Assembly: GCA_033558025.1 (NCBI GenBank)
Contig: JAUCEF010000001.1
Coordinates: 1,178,001 to 1,242,000, forward strand
Reading direction: 5' to 3'
DNA from: Phytophthora sp. 'mugwort'
Lineage: Eukaryota; Oomycota; Peronosporomycetes; Peronosporales; Peronosporaceae
Length of the DNA stretch: 64,000 nt
The notes beneath the pieces are model-generated. The model did not search any database, had not been told where the DNA came from, and worked only from the letters and a program-made list of their open reading frames with translations. Positions within the stretch are counted from its first letter, which is position 1, and the number at the start of each line of letters is the position of its first letter. A program made the position numbers and the translations under genes. Below are positions 40,792 to 52,300 of the stretch, in pieces.

Positions 40792-43319
40792 TATTGACAG
40801 TGGGGGGATTCGGAACTGATGTGGAACTGATTTGATTCGTTGCGTTGTAAAAAACTCAAGGTCTCGTGTGACATAAAATTTGAACCGTCTTTTTTCTCGT
40901 CCTGAAACTCGTTTTCGTTCTGCAGCTTAAGAGCTTTAATGACATGTTGTGATTGCTTGGCTTTCAACGATCGCTATTTCCATTGACCAGAGTAGAGCTT
41001 AACGATTCCTAGAGGGCTTGCTTCTTTTAATTTGATTGGCTAGAGGGCTCGCTTATTTTCATTTCATTGGCGGAATTTTGCGCAGACGCAGCTGGTTGAC
41101 GGAACCTTAAATTCTCATTGTCACTATATCAGTACGCTGCTTACAGTGTGCTACAGCTTGTGAGATATACTGTCTTAAAAATATTAGGTTCAGCCTGTTC
41201 GCTTAGCAAGCAGATTACTCTATTCTCTCCTCTGATTGTTAGGGTCGAGTTGGCCAAGAAACGGAAACAATAAATCGGACTTGGATTATATACTTTCGCC
41301 GTTTCCAAGCAACTCGAGAATTGCACTGGTCAATTTGACCTTATGGGTATTGTATTGGCTTTGGCTGGAATTCACAGCATATCGTTTTGCCCTACTCCAG
41401 CGACTGCTAGGTATGAATAATGTAGTTCAGTCGCACGTCTAGTTGCTTGAATGTAAGCCGCGCTTGGGGGAGGCACTTGGTATTTTGAAGGGTGTCCATT
41501 GTTTTCATGCGGCGACCATGAATTGTTTCTCGAGAGTGCGAACTCCAGACGCAAACATTGCCAGGACCTTAAATTTTAAATTAATTTATCTTGAATTTTA
41601 GATCGGATATTTGGGAGAATATATGCTTAAGGGGATAATTTTTGAATAATATTTAGTTACTTATGTTATGCAGACAACGACTAAAAAGCCGGCAGCACCG
41701 GACCCAATATACATAGTATATTTCAGCTATTACACCCGACAGAAATACTTGGCACTGACAAAAGTCAGGATTGGATTGGATGAAATGACGTCCAGTCGGA
41801 CAACAAAGGACTGATTTGTTAGATAATTACATAAATCTCGCTCCTTAATTGGTTTGAATTACGTGCTCCAGCATTTTATTGGCTAATTTATGCTCGATTT
41901 TACTATGGGAGTTGTGGACATGGATCGGCAAACTGCCGAGGTTTTCGGTGTCGACTTTTTAATCGTTGTCTGTAACTAATTTAAACTTGTAGTAGTTTTG
42001 AAATTCAAAGATTTCCACAGTACCCCCCCCCCCCTACCGTAACCGGGCTAGAAAGGGTCGCGGTTTGTAGTATGAAACCACAGGACGAAGCAGGGTGCCC
42101 AGCGAGTAGAGCGAACAACAAGCGAAGGACACGCCGATACAGGCTTAAGACTTTGTATCCAGTGGCCATTTGATAACGTATATTCGCCTCGTATTCATTT
42201 GAAGTCGGGCATTTTTTGCTGGTGTGGCTGGTTACTACACCTTTTCAAATTCAAAAAGTCGACGTTGGATGGTTTGGCTGGTCACTACACCATTTCAACT
42301 TTAAAAGGCAAATCGTGAGTTCAAAACGTCAAAATGTAAGATCAAAACGTCAATTGCAGGCGAAAGTGAAATTAATGCTCAACGACTATGGCAGGGAAAT
42401 ATTTTCCACAGTCTTTGTTGTTTGAGTTTTGGCGCCACAACTACTGGAAGCCGTCGGTGCACTGGAATGTGCGCACCTGGACCGCTCAATTTCTTACGTG
42501 TCTAGCAGGACCCCATACCGCAACCTCCTCCCCACCCCACCCCCGCGCTGCCAGAATGCGGTATGACAACACATCCGTACTCCTGGTCCAATCATGGAAT
42601 TGTGCATGTTGAAGTGGATCCCTGAAGCCACCTACATATTGTCATCAGGCTCCTCCTGGGGTTAAGTACTGCAGTTCTGCATTCTCCAACTCGAGCCCAG
42701 ATCTCCTACTTCACATAGCTAGCTACATAGACTACGAGATCCTACTTCCGACAGCTGTGCTGGCCAAGATTGCCGCGCGAAGGACGACGTCAACCTGTGC
42801 ACTTCTTGCCGCTATATATAAGCGCGTGGGTCGCTCGTGGAAGGATGCTCATAGTTTCTAAACGGATCCCGAGATGTACGGTTCCATAAAAAGGCACTGT
42901 GGGGGAGGGCCAAGAAAGTTGACACCGGCAGCCAAACGGTGCCTACTTCTCGAAGCCGCGAAGACGGGGGTAAAGCTAGCGAGCTGAAGGACGCTCCAGT
43001 TGCTGATCTCCGTCATCAGAGCGCAGGCGGTACACTGCACGACTCAGAGCACATGGTGCATGAGAAGCAGCTGGCGTGTCTGGTGAGCACATCCAGAGCA
43101 GGTTGAAGTGGTCGACCACGTATCCGTGCCGGTCATATTTCTGACCACCTGCTCAGTATACAAATTCAAGTCAATAAGAGAAAAGAGGCCCTGTTTTAGT
43201 CGACAGATATCATCGCAAATAATGTTTGGCCCGGTCTGAGCACACCCAGAAGAAGGGGGAGGATCCAGTTTTCGAATAAGCCGTCGATCGCCCACCCCGA
43301 ACAATACGACAAGCTACAG
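40792..43319. other. intergenic and repeat debris
   Basis: No gene supported. A C12 run lies near 42023-42034, and a 50-base-period duplication at 42226-42306 is listed separately. From about 42860 decayed plus-strand fragments may already belong to the pogo-like element that follows. Confidence 0.4.
42226..42306 (+). repeat. two-copy tandem repeat, 50-base period
   Basis: The 31-base segments starting at 42226 and 42276 match except at about four positions (both GGCTGGT-ACTACACC-TTTCAA). Just after, AAAACGTCAA recurs twice (near 42323 and 42343). Confidence 0.75.
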
Positions 43320-44000
43320 AAGGCCACCAATGTCGATGGTCTCAGTGGAGACATTGGTGGCTGCTGTCACCACCGTTGCGTGCGGCATGAGCGAGCGTAA
43401 AGCTGCCAAGACTAATGTGGGCTGCTTCGGCGACGCGTACTGGGGCTTCTGCCGCTCGACGCTCTCTCTGGGCCTCAGCTGGTTTACATCACAAAAGGTA
43501 CCGACTAAGGCCTCGTCGAGATGATTCGCTTTGCATGGAATGTGTGCGGGGTATGATGAGCTGCGTTGTATGACCCGAGCGGCGGCAGAGTCAATGGGGA
43601 TGTGTCCACTACCGGACGACGTTCCTAACGACAAATTCATTCAGCGTTGGATTGCACGCACCCTGACTTGTCAACTCGGACCGCTCAGCTCCTGGATGTG
43701 AATCGGGCTGCAGCTTCAACACCGGACGTTGTCATGCATTAGTATGGCATCTAAACTGTATCTTAACAAAGTTCGATCTATTGGACAAGCCCCATCGCAT
43801 CTGGAACTGCGCTGAGACTGGAATATGCCCTCAAGGACGGGGTCGGACGCGGGTGATCTGCCCCAAAGGGCTACGAGCAAACGTCCAGCGCTCTGCCGAC
43901 CTTCAAAACGTCAGCATCATGGCGTGTGTCAGCGCGGTCGGCGACAGAATGCCGTCGTTGTACATCTTTATGGCGTCTACAAGAAGGGGTTTCATCTGAG
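43320..44000 (+). pseudogene. pogo/Tigger-like DDE transposase remnant (copy 2)
   Basis: A CENP-B-type HTH segment is readable at about 43550-43675 (YDELRCMTRAAAESMGM, then PNDKFIQRWIARTL). After frame changes the DDE domain begins at 43781-44000: HRIWNCAETGICPQGRGRTR, VICPKGLRANVQRSADLQNV, SIMACVSAVGDRMPSLYIF. The first catalytic Asp of the DETG motif is Ala here (CAETG). The third part of the domain is not recognisable, and a Tc1-like fragment follows. It differs in sequence from copy 1 and represents another lineage of the same superfamily. Confidence 0.6.
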
Positions 44001-44149
44001 GATCAGGGCTCCGATTGCTCCTTGCTCACTGAAGCAGTTGTCCGAAATCACGGCGTGTCATCATTTAAGTGGCGTAAAGTACTCCATAGTTAAGAACGTG
44101 GTCGGAAATGTGTCCGATCATGTACGGGCTGGCATACAAAATATAGCAT

Positions 44150-44713
44150 AATCAAAAAGTGGTCCGTTATATGTCTGGCACGGATAGAGCATGGGCACGA
44201 TTGGGTGCATTTTGTACGGAGGGAAAGTCCTACAAACATGAGGCGGAGAAGTAAATTGACACATTGGGCGACTGGCTATCTGTTCCCTTTGCGCACCTCT
44301 ATCACGGCTGGATTTCGAAGCTCAGCAGGACAAGCACTTCAATTCATACGGAAAAGGTAGCCAAGTGGTATCTTGAAGACCAAGTTATGCTTGTAATGTT
44401 GTTGCCAGTTAAGTCTCCTGAATTATACCCCATTGAAAACTTGTGGGGATACCCTTCTGAACTGTGTACATCAATGAAAAGCAGTTTAGGGCGAAGGAGG
44501 ATCTGGTACAGTGCGCGCGGAAATGATAGCCAAAATTTGGTTTTTCATCGAATTTTCGTCAAATTACGTTCAATAGACATGAGATTTCTACCCAATCATA
44601 CGCAGCGCAATGCGGTTGGTTTGCGGTATGGCTCACTTTCATTGGAGAACTGGAGGCCGAGCAACCGTATTTATGCCTTTTTGCAGTTGGTGACCCAAGC
44701 GCGAAAAAGATAG
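44150..44713 (+). pseudogene. Tc1/mariner-type transposase C-terminal fragment
   Basis: The clearest stretch, 44345-44470, reads KVAKWYLEDQVMLVMLLPVK, then SPELYPIENLWGY. This is the V-WL...P-QSP-LNPIE-LW motif with the last catalytic acidic residue of Tc1 transposases. The C-terminal part continues to about 44713 with several frame changes. The N-terminal domain is missing or too decayed. The 3' end runs directly into the left arm of a large inverted repeat at 44701. Confidence 0.6.
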
Positions 44714-45427
44714 ACGAGGTAAGCATTATTGCCTTTTGGAGTAAAACAGATGCTCCCTACAGTGCTCCAACTTGAGTAGATAACCTACACATCCGGACAA
44801 AGTTTGACGTACATTAAGAAACAAATGGAGCCACAAACAGGTTGGATCAGTTATATAGCAGCTGGCTCGGAAATGGGTACTCACACTTTGGACTACCTCT
44901 GTAACGGTTCTGTCGAGATCTGAAGCGATGTTAACTGCCGACGCGCTTTCATTTAAGGTCAGGGTACAGGGTGTAGTTGCCACATCGATGCACACATGTA
45001 TGACAGCTCTCGCCACCCGAGTTTGTGGACGACACGACATATATACATTCCACATACAAAAGCCAATATAGTTGCATTTCTCTAGTGTGTCAAAACCTGC
45101 ATCATCTCAGACTCCTCAAGCCCGTTATAATCGCGTACATTGCATTGTTTTTTCTACTCTTAGCTAACAGAAAACAGACTAAAATACAAGAAGAATGCAT
45201 GTTTTTTATCGTTCTTGTTATGCGATGTATTGGTCTCCTGATGGCCCGCCTACCCATTTGAGAGCCATCGTCTATATAACTGATCCGACCTGTGTGACTT
45301 CATTTTTTTCTTAATGTACGTCAAACTTTGTCAGGGTGCATAGGTTATCTAGACTCATGTTTGAAGCATTGTAGGAGGCATCTGTCTCCAAGATGCAAGA
45401 ATGCTTACCTCGCCTATCTTTCCGCGC
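44701..45427. repeat. large inverted repeat, about 155-base arms
   Basis: Left arm 44701-44857 and right arm 45273-45427 are reverse complements with roughly 75-80 per cent identity by eye. They share the perfect block CAAAGTTTGACGTACATTAA. The spacer is about 415 bases. The left arm begins in the last codons of the Tc1-like transposase fragment, so both arms look like 3' ends of the same Tc1 family in tail-to-tail orientation. Confidence 0.8.
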
Positions 45428-47791
45428 GAGGTCGCTTTTGTTAAAGACAGGTTATGGTCTGTAATTTAGTAACTATAATAGTTGTCGCATTACAACAAGC
45501 GGCACGGCAACGAACCGCAGTGATTAGTTTATCATCGTCTGAAACGCTCGCTTTGATATCTTTTGATTGGAATAATAAATACCCAAAACCAGTTTTCGTC
45601 CATCATTTCCGCGCGCATTATAGAAGCGATTAAGAAGGCGTGGGACATAATCCCAACAAATACCCTGGTCAACCTGGTTGGTCAATGAAAATAGATGCAT
45701 GGAAGTAATACCGACTTTAAGGACGCGAGACTACGGATTAACGCTATTAATGCTCATGCTGGAGGTACTAGTTATGCTAACGAATATTTCAAACACAAAA
45801 TTCATTCGATAGTCTATTATTCCCGCTCTTGGTCTGTCCAGCTTCTGGACTCGTGATCGGCCCCTATTTGTCGGAGCCGCAGCGAACAGCTTGTTATTGG
45901 AAGAAATATGATCAAATTTAACTTTTCGTTTATTTTTTTCGCACAAACCGTAAAACACGTACCAATATATTGTAATTTGCATCGGTTTTGTCGCACTAGT
46001 TGGTGCACTAATTATTACCCACCTTTTCCACTACTTCGTGCACAATTCACATAAATAGTCAAAGAATGGGTGGCGAACGAAGAGTGACCAGGTGTACGGG
46101 GAGGCATGAAGAAGGTTCGTCTTGACGGCAATGGGGAGACAGAGACACTCAACTTAGCTTTAACTTGCTATCGCTAATCTGACTGCTTTAGGTCCGTTGA
46201 GCTGCGCGCTTTCTTAAGCCCAATACCACTCTGTACATGCCACTTTGTACATGTGCGCTGCTGCCGTGAACGCTGTCTTTCCAGACCGGTTGGGCGACAC
46301 CGCAGACGAATCTGTCGGGCAACAATGCGCTCCGCGTGAATGGGGTGCGAGTTCAGGGTTCCCGGGCACGGGAAGCTGGGAGTTGGCGTATGCTGTGAGT
46401 GCGTGGAGCTTTGGCTCCGTAGGCCATGGTAGACTCAGCCATTTTATTGGCTGAAGCAATGTGCTGATGCTGACCATGCTCATGAGAGGCATGATGAAGG
46501 TCGTCGTGTTGAAGTGTAGCTGGTTCCCGAGGGCAGTATTTGCCAAAAATGCGTTGGGTACGAGCACGACCGCCGTCTACGTGAACGAGATGATCCCGGC
46601 GCAGATGCGCAGCAAGACTTGCCCTTCGTTGGGAAAATGAGCAGTGACTATCGCTTCGTGGCTGTGTCCCGTGCATCATGGCTGTGTTTTATTTTTCTAC
46701 ATTGTGCTGGCGCCGTCAATGTGCGTTGGTAGATCCGCTTTAAATATTGGTATGATCTCAGGCTACGAGGCATTGCATGGAGGAAGGGTAAGAGCACATT
46801 AGTGAACATGATATTTGCATCGAGTACAACGCCTAACCAATTCTGTTTCACCCTCCTTTTCTTATGCAAGTTGGCGACAGTGACATCTTTCATTTTTATT
46901 TTTCGTAATGGAGACAAAAACAACTACAAACAGCAGCACAGTGCAAGAAATATTCGGCGAAGCAGAGCTTACGGTCACTCTGACCATCAAGTTCGGCGAG
47001 GCTATGATGACGTCATGGCGGTCCACAACAGCCACATCCGGTCAGCTTGCGCCCCTCTGAAGGCTATGTCGTGCTGCTCGCGAAAGTGGATGTCATTATA
47101 ATCGCCCAGGATGGTATTGCATGACCTACGAAGGAGATGTGTCTTAAACCCGACACAAACACAAAGCAGAGAGAGTATATAAAGCTGAGCGCGGAATCAT
47201 TCAACGTTCAAGTCGTCCAGGCGTGGCGAAATGCCCAACGTGGAAAGATAACACTGGCTAATTTCCGGCTCATGGTCTTCGCGTACACTCTCAAGGTACA
47301 TATAAGATTTTGTTCGGAGTGGTTGTCGATTCTAATTTTGTATGGTTTTGAAATCAGATTCACATCTCTACTCGACAGGCAACTGCTGCGCATATTGAAG
47401 AAGCAACAGCTCGAATTGCAGAGCATCTATCTGCCACTGAACAACCTGCTTTTGCGCCCAACAGTTTAGCCTTTCGATACTTTGCTACGCAGCATGCGCG
47501 CGAACCAGACGGAACACAACCTGTAGCTCCGGAGTTTGAAACTTATCACCAGCTACGTCGTGTTGACGAGGCTCGCCGGGAGATGGCACAAGTTCAGCAA
47601 GCTGAGCGTCGACAGCTGGACCGTGTGGATACTGATTAACGAGAGCGAAGTGAATATTGCGGTGTCGCTTGATGATCTTCGTGACATTCAAGGGGTGCCT
47701 GACTGCGATCTCAGGCGCCCACACAACAGCGACATTCCAATGAATCTACCAACACAAAAACGTCGAGGATGAAGATCATCAATAGCAACAT
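45428..47791. other. repeat-derived region without identified genes
   Basis: Short fragments only. A plus-strand set of frames between about 46910 and 47640 (FGEAELTVTLTIKFGEA, REYIKLSAESFNVQVVQAWR, FRYFATQHAREPDG, EARREMAQVQQAERRQL) reads like a broken protein with a helical C-terminus, but I cannot name the family. A weak MFS-transporter-like piece (AVYVNEMIPAQMRSKT, about 46573-46620) is too short to support. Confidence 0.35.
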
Positions 47792-48813
47792 TTATTTAGC
47801 CTGTATGCGTTGCTCTACGCTAGCAGCTGCGCTAACATCAATCGCTAACGAGTCTGAATCATACCCACAATGCCTAAAAATACCTCGTGTTCCATCTTTT
47901 GTGCGGGTGCAGGAGTACATGGCCAAGTCCAACACCTCTTCCGGTGCGCGATGAAAAGCCAAGTTGGCGTTCTTTTGTATTCAACGCTTTAACAATGAAA
48001 ATCCAACTTCAATTGGATTAAGTTAGCGGCAATAAGGCGGCAAATAAAATATCAAAGTACCAACACTGTGTACCACTTCCTCGAGCTCTTTGTACATGTG
48101 GATATTGGCATTATCCAATATGAGGATTGAGTGAGGAAGCGACCATGGGTTCAAAAAAAGGTAGGATTTTCTCATGGAATGAAATATGTGCCGCGTAAAA
48201 GTACCAGTCGGAACCCCCAGCCCAAAACTCCATTCGGTGCCATTGCTGCCAAGACTGAGACCCGCTCTCCTCGTGCAAAAGGTAGCGTCGCTATGGCAGG
48301 CGTGTTGCGCTTGGACCACGCGTAACGCCACCCTCCATCGCGACTATCCTTCGCCGTTTCATCGAAAAATACTAGCTGCTTGGGCGCAGAGTAGAATGGC
48401 TTCAGCTTGTCAATATACTGTTGAACTTGACCCGCTTTTGCTTCGCGCGCCCGCCGAGGCAAAATTTTGCGGGTCATCCCAAGGTTAAAGCGTAGCGCTC
48501 TACAAATTGTGGCCGTCGAAAGCTTGATGTTTTGAAACTTGTAGCGAAGAGTGTCCTGTAGCTCTTCCAGAAAAAAAAAATATGGGTGCCCTTTGACATA
48601 CTTGAGCACAAACTCGCACACCGCAGCTGGCCAACGTGATGAACGCTACTTCCTTTTTGAGCCTGTTACCAGGCCATCCCTCTTAAACAAGCGATTCCAA
48701 CGGATGATGGAGCGAGGAGACGCACCCAGAACATGCCCGATCTGGAACACTTCGATGTTGCAGACAAAGAAAAGTACGACAGCACGCCCGTGCAGGTCCT
48801 TGGAATACGTCAT
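47792..48813 (-). pseudogene. Tc1/IS630-like transposase, nearly full length, broken
   Basis: Reads from ATG 48813 to TAA 47794-47792 on the minus strand, about 340 codons. The N-terminal HTH is MTYSKDLHGRAVVLFF with SPRSIIRWNRLFKRDG. After an in-frame stop near 48656 the frame continues VKGHPYFFFLEELQD, ATICRALRFNLGMTRK, then PKQLVFFDETAKDSRD (first catalytic Asp) and WSKRNTPAIA. A frame change near 48195 leads to SILILDNANIHMYKELEE (second Asp) and FYLPPYCR, followed by a stop where the usual PHLNPIE motif stands, then NPIEVGFSLLKR, another stop, and the C-terminal tail. The catalytic motifs remain recognisable, so the decay is recent relative to other elements here. Confidence 0.75.
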
Positions 48814-49379
48814 GCTGTAAGAGTTGTCTGAAAATGGCAGTTCTTAAAAGTGCCAAAGCAACCGCTTCTTGCGTTGGCTGGCCGTGAGCTGCTCATTACA
48901 TCTAGTACTGCTATTACTGCATCTAGTTCACGAATTGTTACTATTCGTGCTTGACAACGATTTGTATTTTTCATGACATCGATAAATCGTACGAATCTCA
49001 ACACAAACTGCCAAAAAAACTGCAATGCACAATATTTAATACCGGTACATATATTGCAGTCAAACCAAATTCAAGGACAAACGAAAAGAAATAACATGCA
49101 AACAAACATTAATTTGTTGTCTGTATGCCAGGTCTGCTACGCTACGCCGACGCCACCTCGTCGTGGCATGATTTCACGAAAAACTTTCCTGCACATATGC
49201 GTGTGATCGTGTGATCTGTTTCTTTTCCTTTTGTCGCAGCTTGTTTCGAGCGCTTTCACCCGAGTGTTGCCACCATTTCCATTCCATCAATTCGCACGCC
49301 GTTGATTTCACCAGGTTCTATTGAGAGTCCGCCATCACTTACCGACTCCAACGTTTCTTTTTTTTAACTCGCCAGTAGT
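48814..49379. other. intergenic, end of transposon island
   Basis: 566 bases between the Tc1-like element and the 3' end of the myosin gene. AT-rich near 48950-49110. No gene is seen. Confidence 0.45.
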
Positions 49380-52300
49380 TTAGACGATGCCGACCTTGAC
49401 TAGCATGGTGTGGCGGTCCACCTTGCTCCATTCCGAGTCTTTCATCGAACGATCAAAGGCAAATTTGACCTTGAGCTGCTTCCCCTTCGCAGCGTAGAAG
49501 TCCAGTTCGTCCGAGAACTCCACAGGCAAATCACGTCCATATCCCTTCTGCAAACGGGCGCGCAGGGCCTGCACAACCTCCGTCTTCTGGGACACCTGAA
49601 CCATCAGGTCGATCTCACCCTTCACGCGGAGGATGAGATAGTTGTCCGGCTGTGTGCTCATGGCCAAACCCGTGAGGCGAGCTAGCTCAAACACACGGCG
49701 CTCTTTCGGCTGCTGGATCTTGTCAGCCTTGAGGTTAAAGACACGGCTTTCACTGATCATAAGCACGCGTGTCTGGTGTGCCCAGCGCTCATTCACCTTC
49801 TCCACCGTGCTCAAGAACAGCAGCTTCTCCTTCTGCCCACGACCGCTGCCAACCTTAGAGCCACGGCCTTCCGTGTGGGCCTGGATAATCGACGCGTATG
49901 TAGGGTATTTGTTGACACCGATGTAATCACCCTGGTACGTGCGGTCCAATGAGTCGCGACGACGCTTCTTCTTGCCGAGGTAGCGCTCGAACTCTGTGCG
50001 CACACCAAGAAGGGCAACCTTGCACGATCTCCACATGTCGCTTGCAAGCTGCTTGCGAGTCTTCAAGCCTCGGTAGCGCTTGCTGAAAACGATCTGTGCG
50101 CGCTTAAGCTTCAGGAACTCGCGACGATTCGCGCGCGCCCGCACGAAGCTCTGCATGAAAACGACCGAATTCAGCTCTTCCTCCTGCTTGAGGTTCTTCA
50201 CCAAGCGGCTGTTGTTGACGTTCAGTAGCTTGGCGGACACAGACTCCCAGTTAGCGTACAGCTTCGCGACGTGGTCCTTATTGGCAGCACCGGACACACG
50301 CTTACGCCGGTCTTGGCAGTTCTTCCACACCGCATCGTACGAGAAGAACAGCTGCTTAGACGTGGTCTGGAACAAGTTGAGCGAAATACGGTTCTTGTAG
50401 CGGCGCCAGGCATTCTCGATAATGTTGACGATCACCGGAATGCGCTCTTCACGCAGGATTTCCAGGGCGGACAGAGCCTGCGGATGGCGCAAGAAAATCT
50501 TGTTGCGACCAAGCGAAAAGCATCCAAGCGTCTTAGAATCCTCTTCGAACGGAATCAGCTTGTCGCCGTCGTCTGGGTCTTTAACGCCAAGTCCGGCAGT
50601 CGTAAGCAGATCAACGGCAGCCTTGCGAGTTGAGTGAGAAACCGGGGCTGGCCACGTCGACTCCGACAAGAAGCTGTAGCGCTTAATAAACGGTCCATAC
50701 GGCTGGCTGTAGCAGAAACCCTGGCGACGCACGCTCAAGTTCTCCACCAGGCCCAGGTAACGGACCTGCTCCGCCACAAGCTCTTTTTCCACAGCCAGTG
50801 GGCGCTTATGCTCATTCGGCTTAATACAACGAATGTAGTGTGGGTTGCAGCCATCCAGCTTCTTGAGCAAGTCTGCAACCTGCGTACGGAACTGCTGAGA
50901 GGTCGACGGCGGACGTTTAAGCTTGGTTTTCTTGGAGCGTTTGTCGAGGAAAACATCACGCACGAAGGAGTTTGATGAGTGCTCCATGCCGTCCTGCAGG
51001 TCGTTGAAGAACGTGTCCACGTTGGCGTCAAAGAACAGCGTGACATCGTACTCGACCTTGCCGGCGTAGTGCACAATACCGAAAGTGGGGCCACGCACGC
51101 GTGACGCGATGTAGTGCGGGTTCTTCGAGTGCTCACTGTTGTAACGCTCAATGAGCTCCAGGTCCGACAGACGCGCAATCGCACACTGCTCATCCAGTAG
51201 CGGGAAAATTCCGTGCTGCTTGGGGTCCTCAATCAGATCGCATACAACCTGGTTGTTGAAGAACTTAATGTTCTGCCAGCTCAGACCCTCGCGACGGTAG
51301 CCCTCCTGCTCGCTTTCGAGCGTCTGGCTAATGAAGAGCTGCTGTAGCTTCTCGTTCACGTAATTAATGCACAGCTGCTCAAACGCGTTCACCTCGAAAA
51401 TTTCGAAACCGTAGATATCTAAAATACCGATGCTGTTGCTGATGTCGCGCTTCTTGCACGTCACGTTCGTGTTGATACGCGCGACGATCCAATCGAAAAT
51501 CTTTTCGTATAGTGAGCGCATGATCGAGTCGCACACCTTTTTTGCCTGACGCGCATCAAACAACACCTTTTGGTCCTCGCGGTAGATGTTAACAATACGG
51601 AACGTCAGCAGAGCCTCCAGTTTGTCCTTGTCAATTCCCATGAGGCTAGCAGCCTTGGCTAGCGCCTCACGCGCCGCAGGATCTTCAATAGCAGCACGTG
51701 GATTGTGCGCTTCGTCCGTAGTCTCCTTAAACTGCACGTTACCAAGCCATAGAACAGCCGACAGTTGCTGGAAAATATAACGCTGTTCCTCGTCCGTGAT
51801 ACCCACTGCTGTCATGTTTTGACGCACGTTGCGGTAGTTCTCGGCGTCGTCGATGCCTTCAATCGTAGCATCTTCATTGCCGAGAACATCGAACTCTTCG
51901 GCGCTTTCCGGTAGCTGCCACTCCTCACGGTCTGCTGCCGTAGCGCCTGTCATGAGCTGGTAGAACGCGTGGAAGTTGCGCTCTCCTTCGGCCTGACGGA
52001 TCACACGACTGCGCTCCAGCAGGTAATTGTCGATGTATCCGCCAATGACCTGGCCCACGCGGTTCATCTGCAGCACAATGTACTTGCCGAAGCGACTGCT
52101 GTTGTTGTTGCGGATAGTCTGCGCGTTACCGAAGGCCTCTAGCACGGGGTTGCTGCCCCATAGTACGTCGGTCACGTGGCCCGTCATATCGTCGGCCTCT
52201 TTGCGCTGTGCGATGGACATGCGGCGATTGGCGATGACAGCGCTCTTGGCTCTGAAGCGCGTGCTGATGGTCGTCAGGTAGCGCATGACGTGCTTCGAGG

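Noticed and set aside
46214..46680. Fragment resembling an MFS sugar transporter (AVYVNEMIPAQMRSKT)
   Set aside because: One short similarity only; the adjoining frames do not continue the fold.
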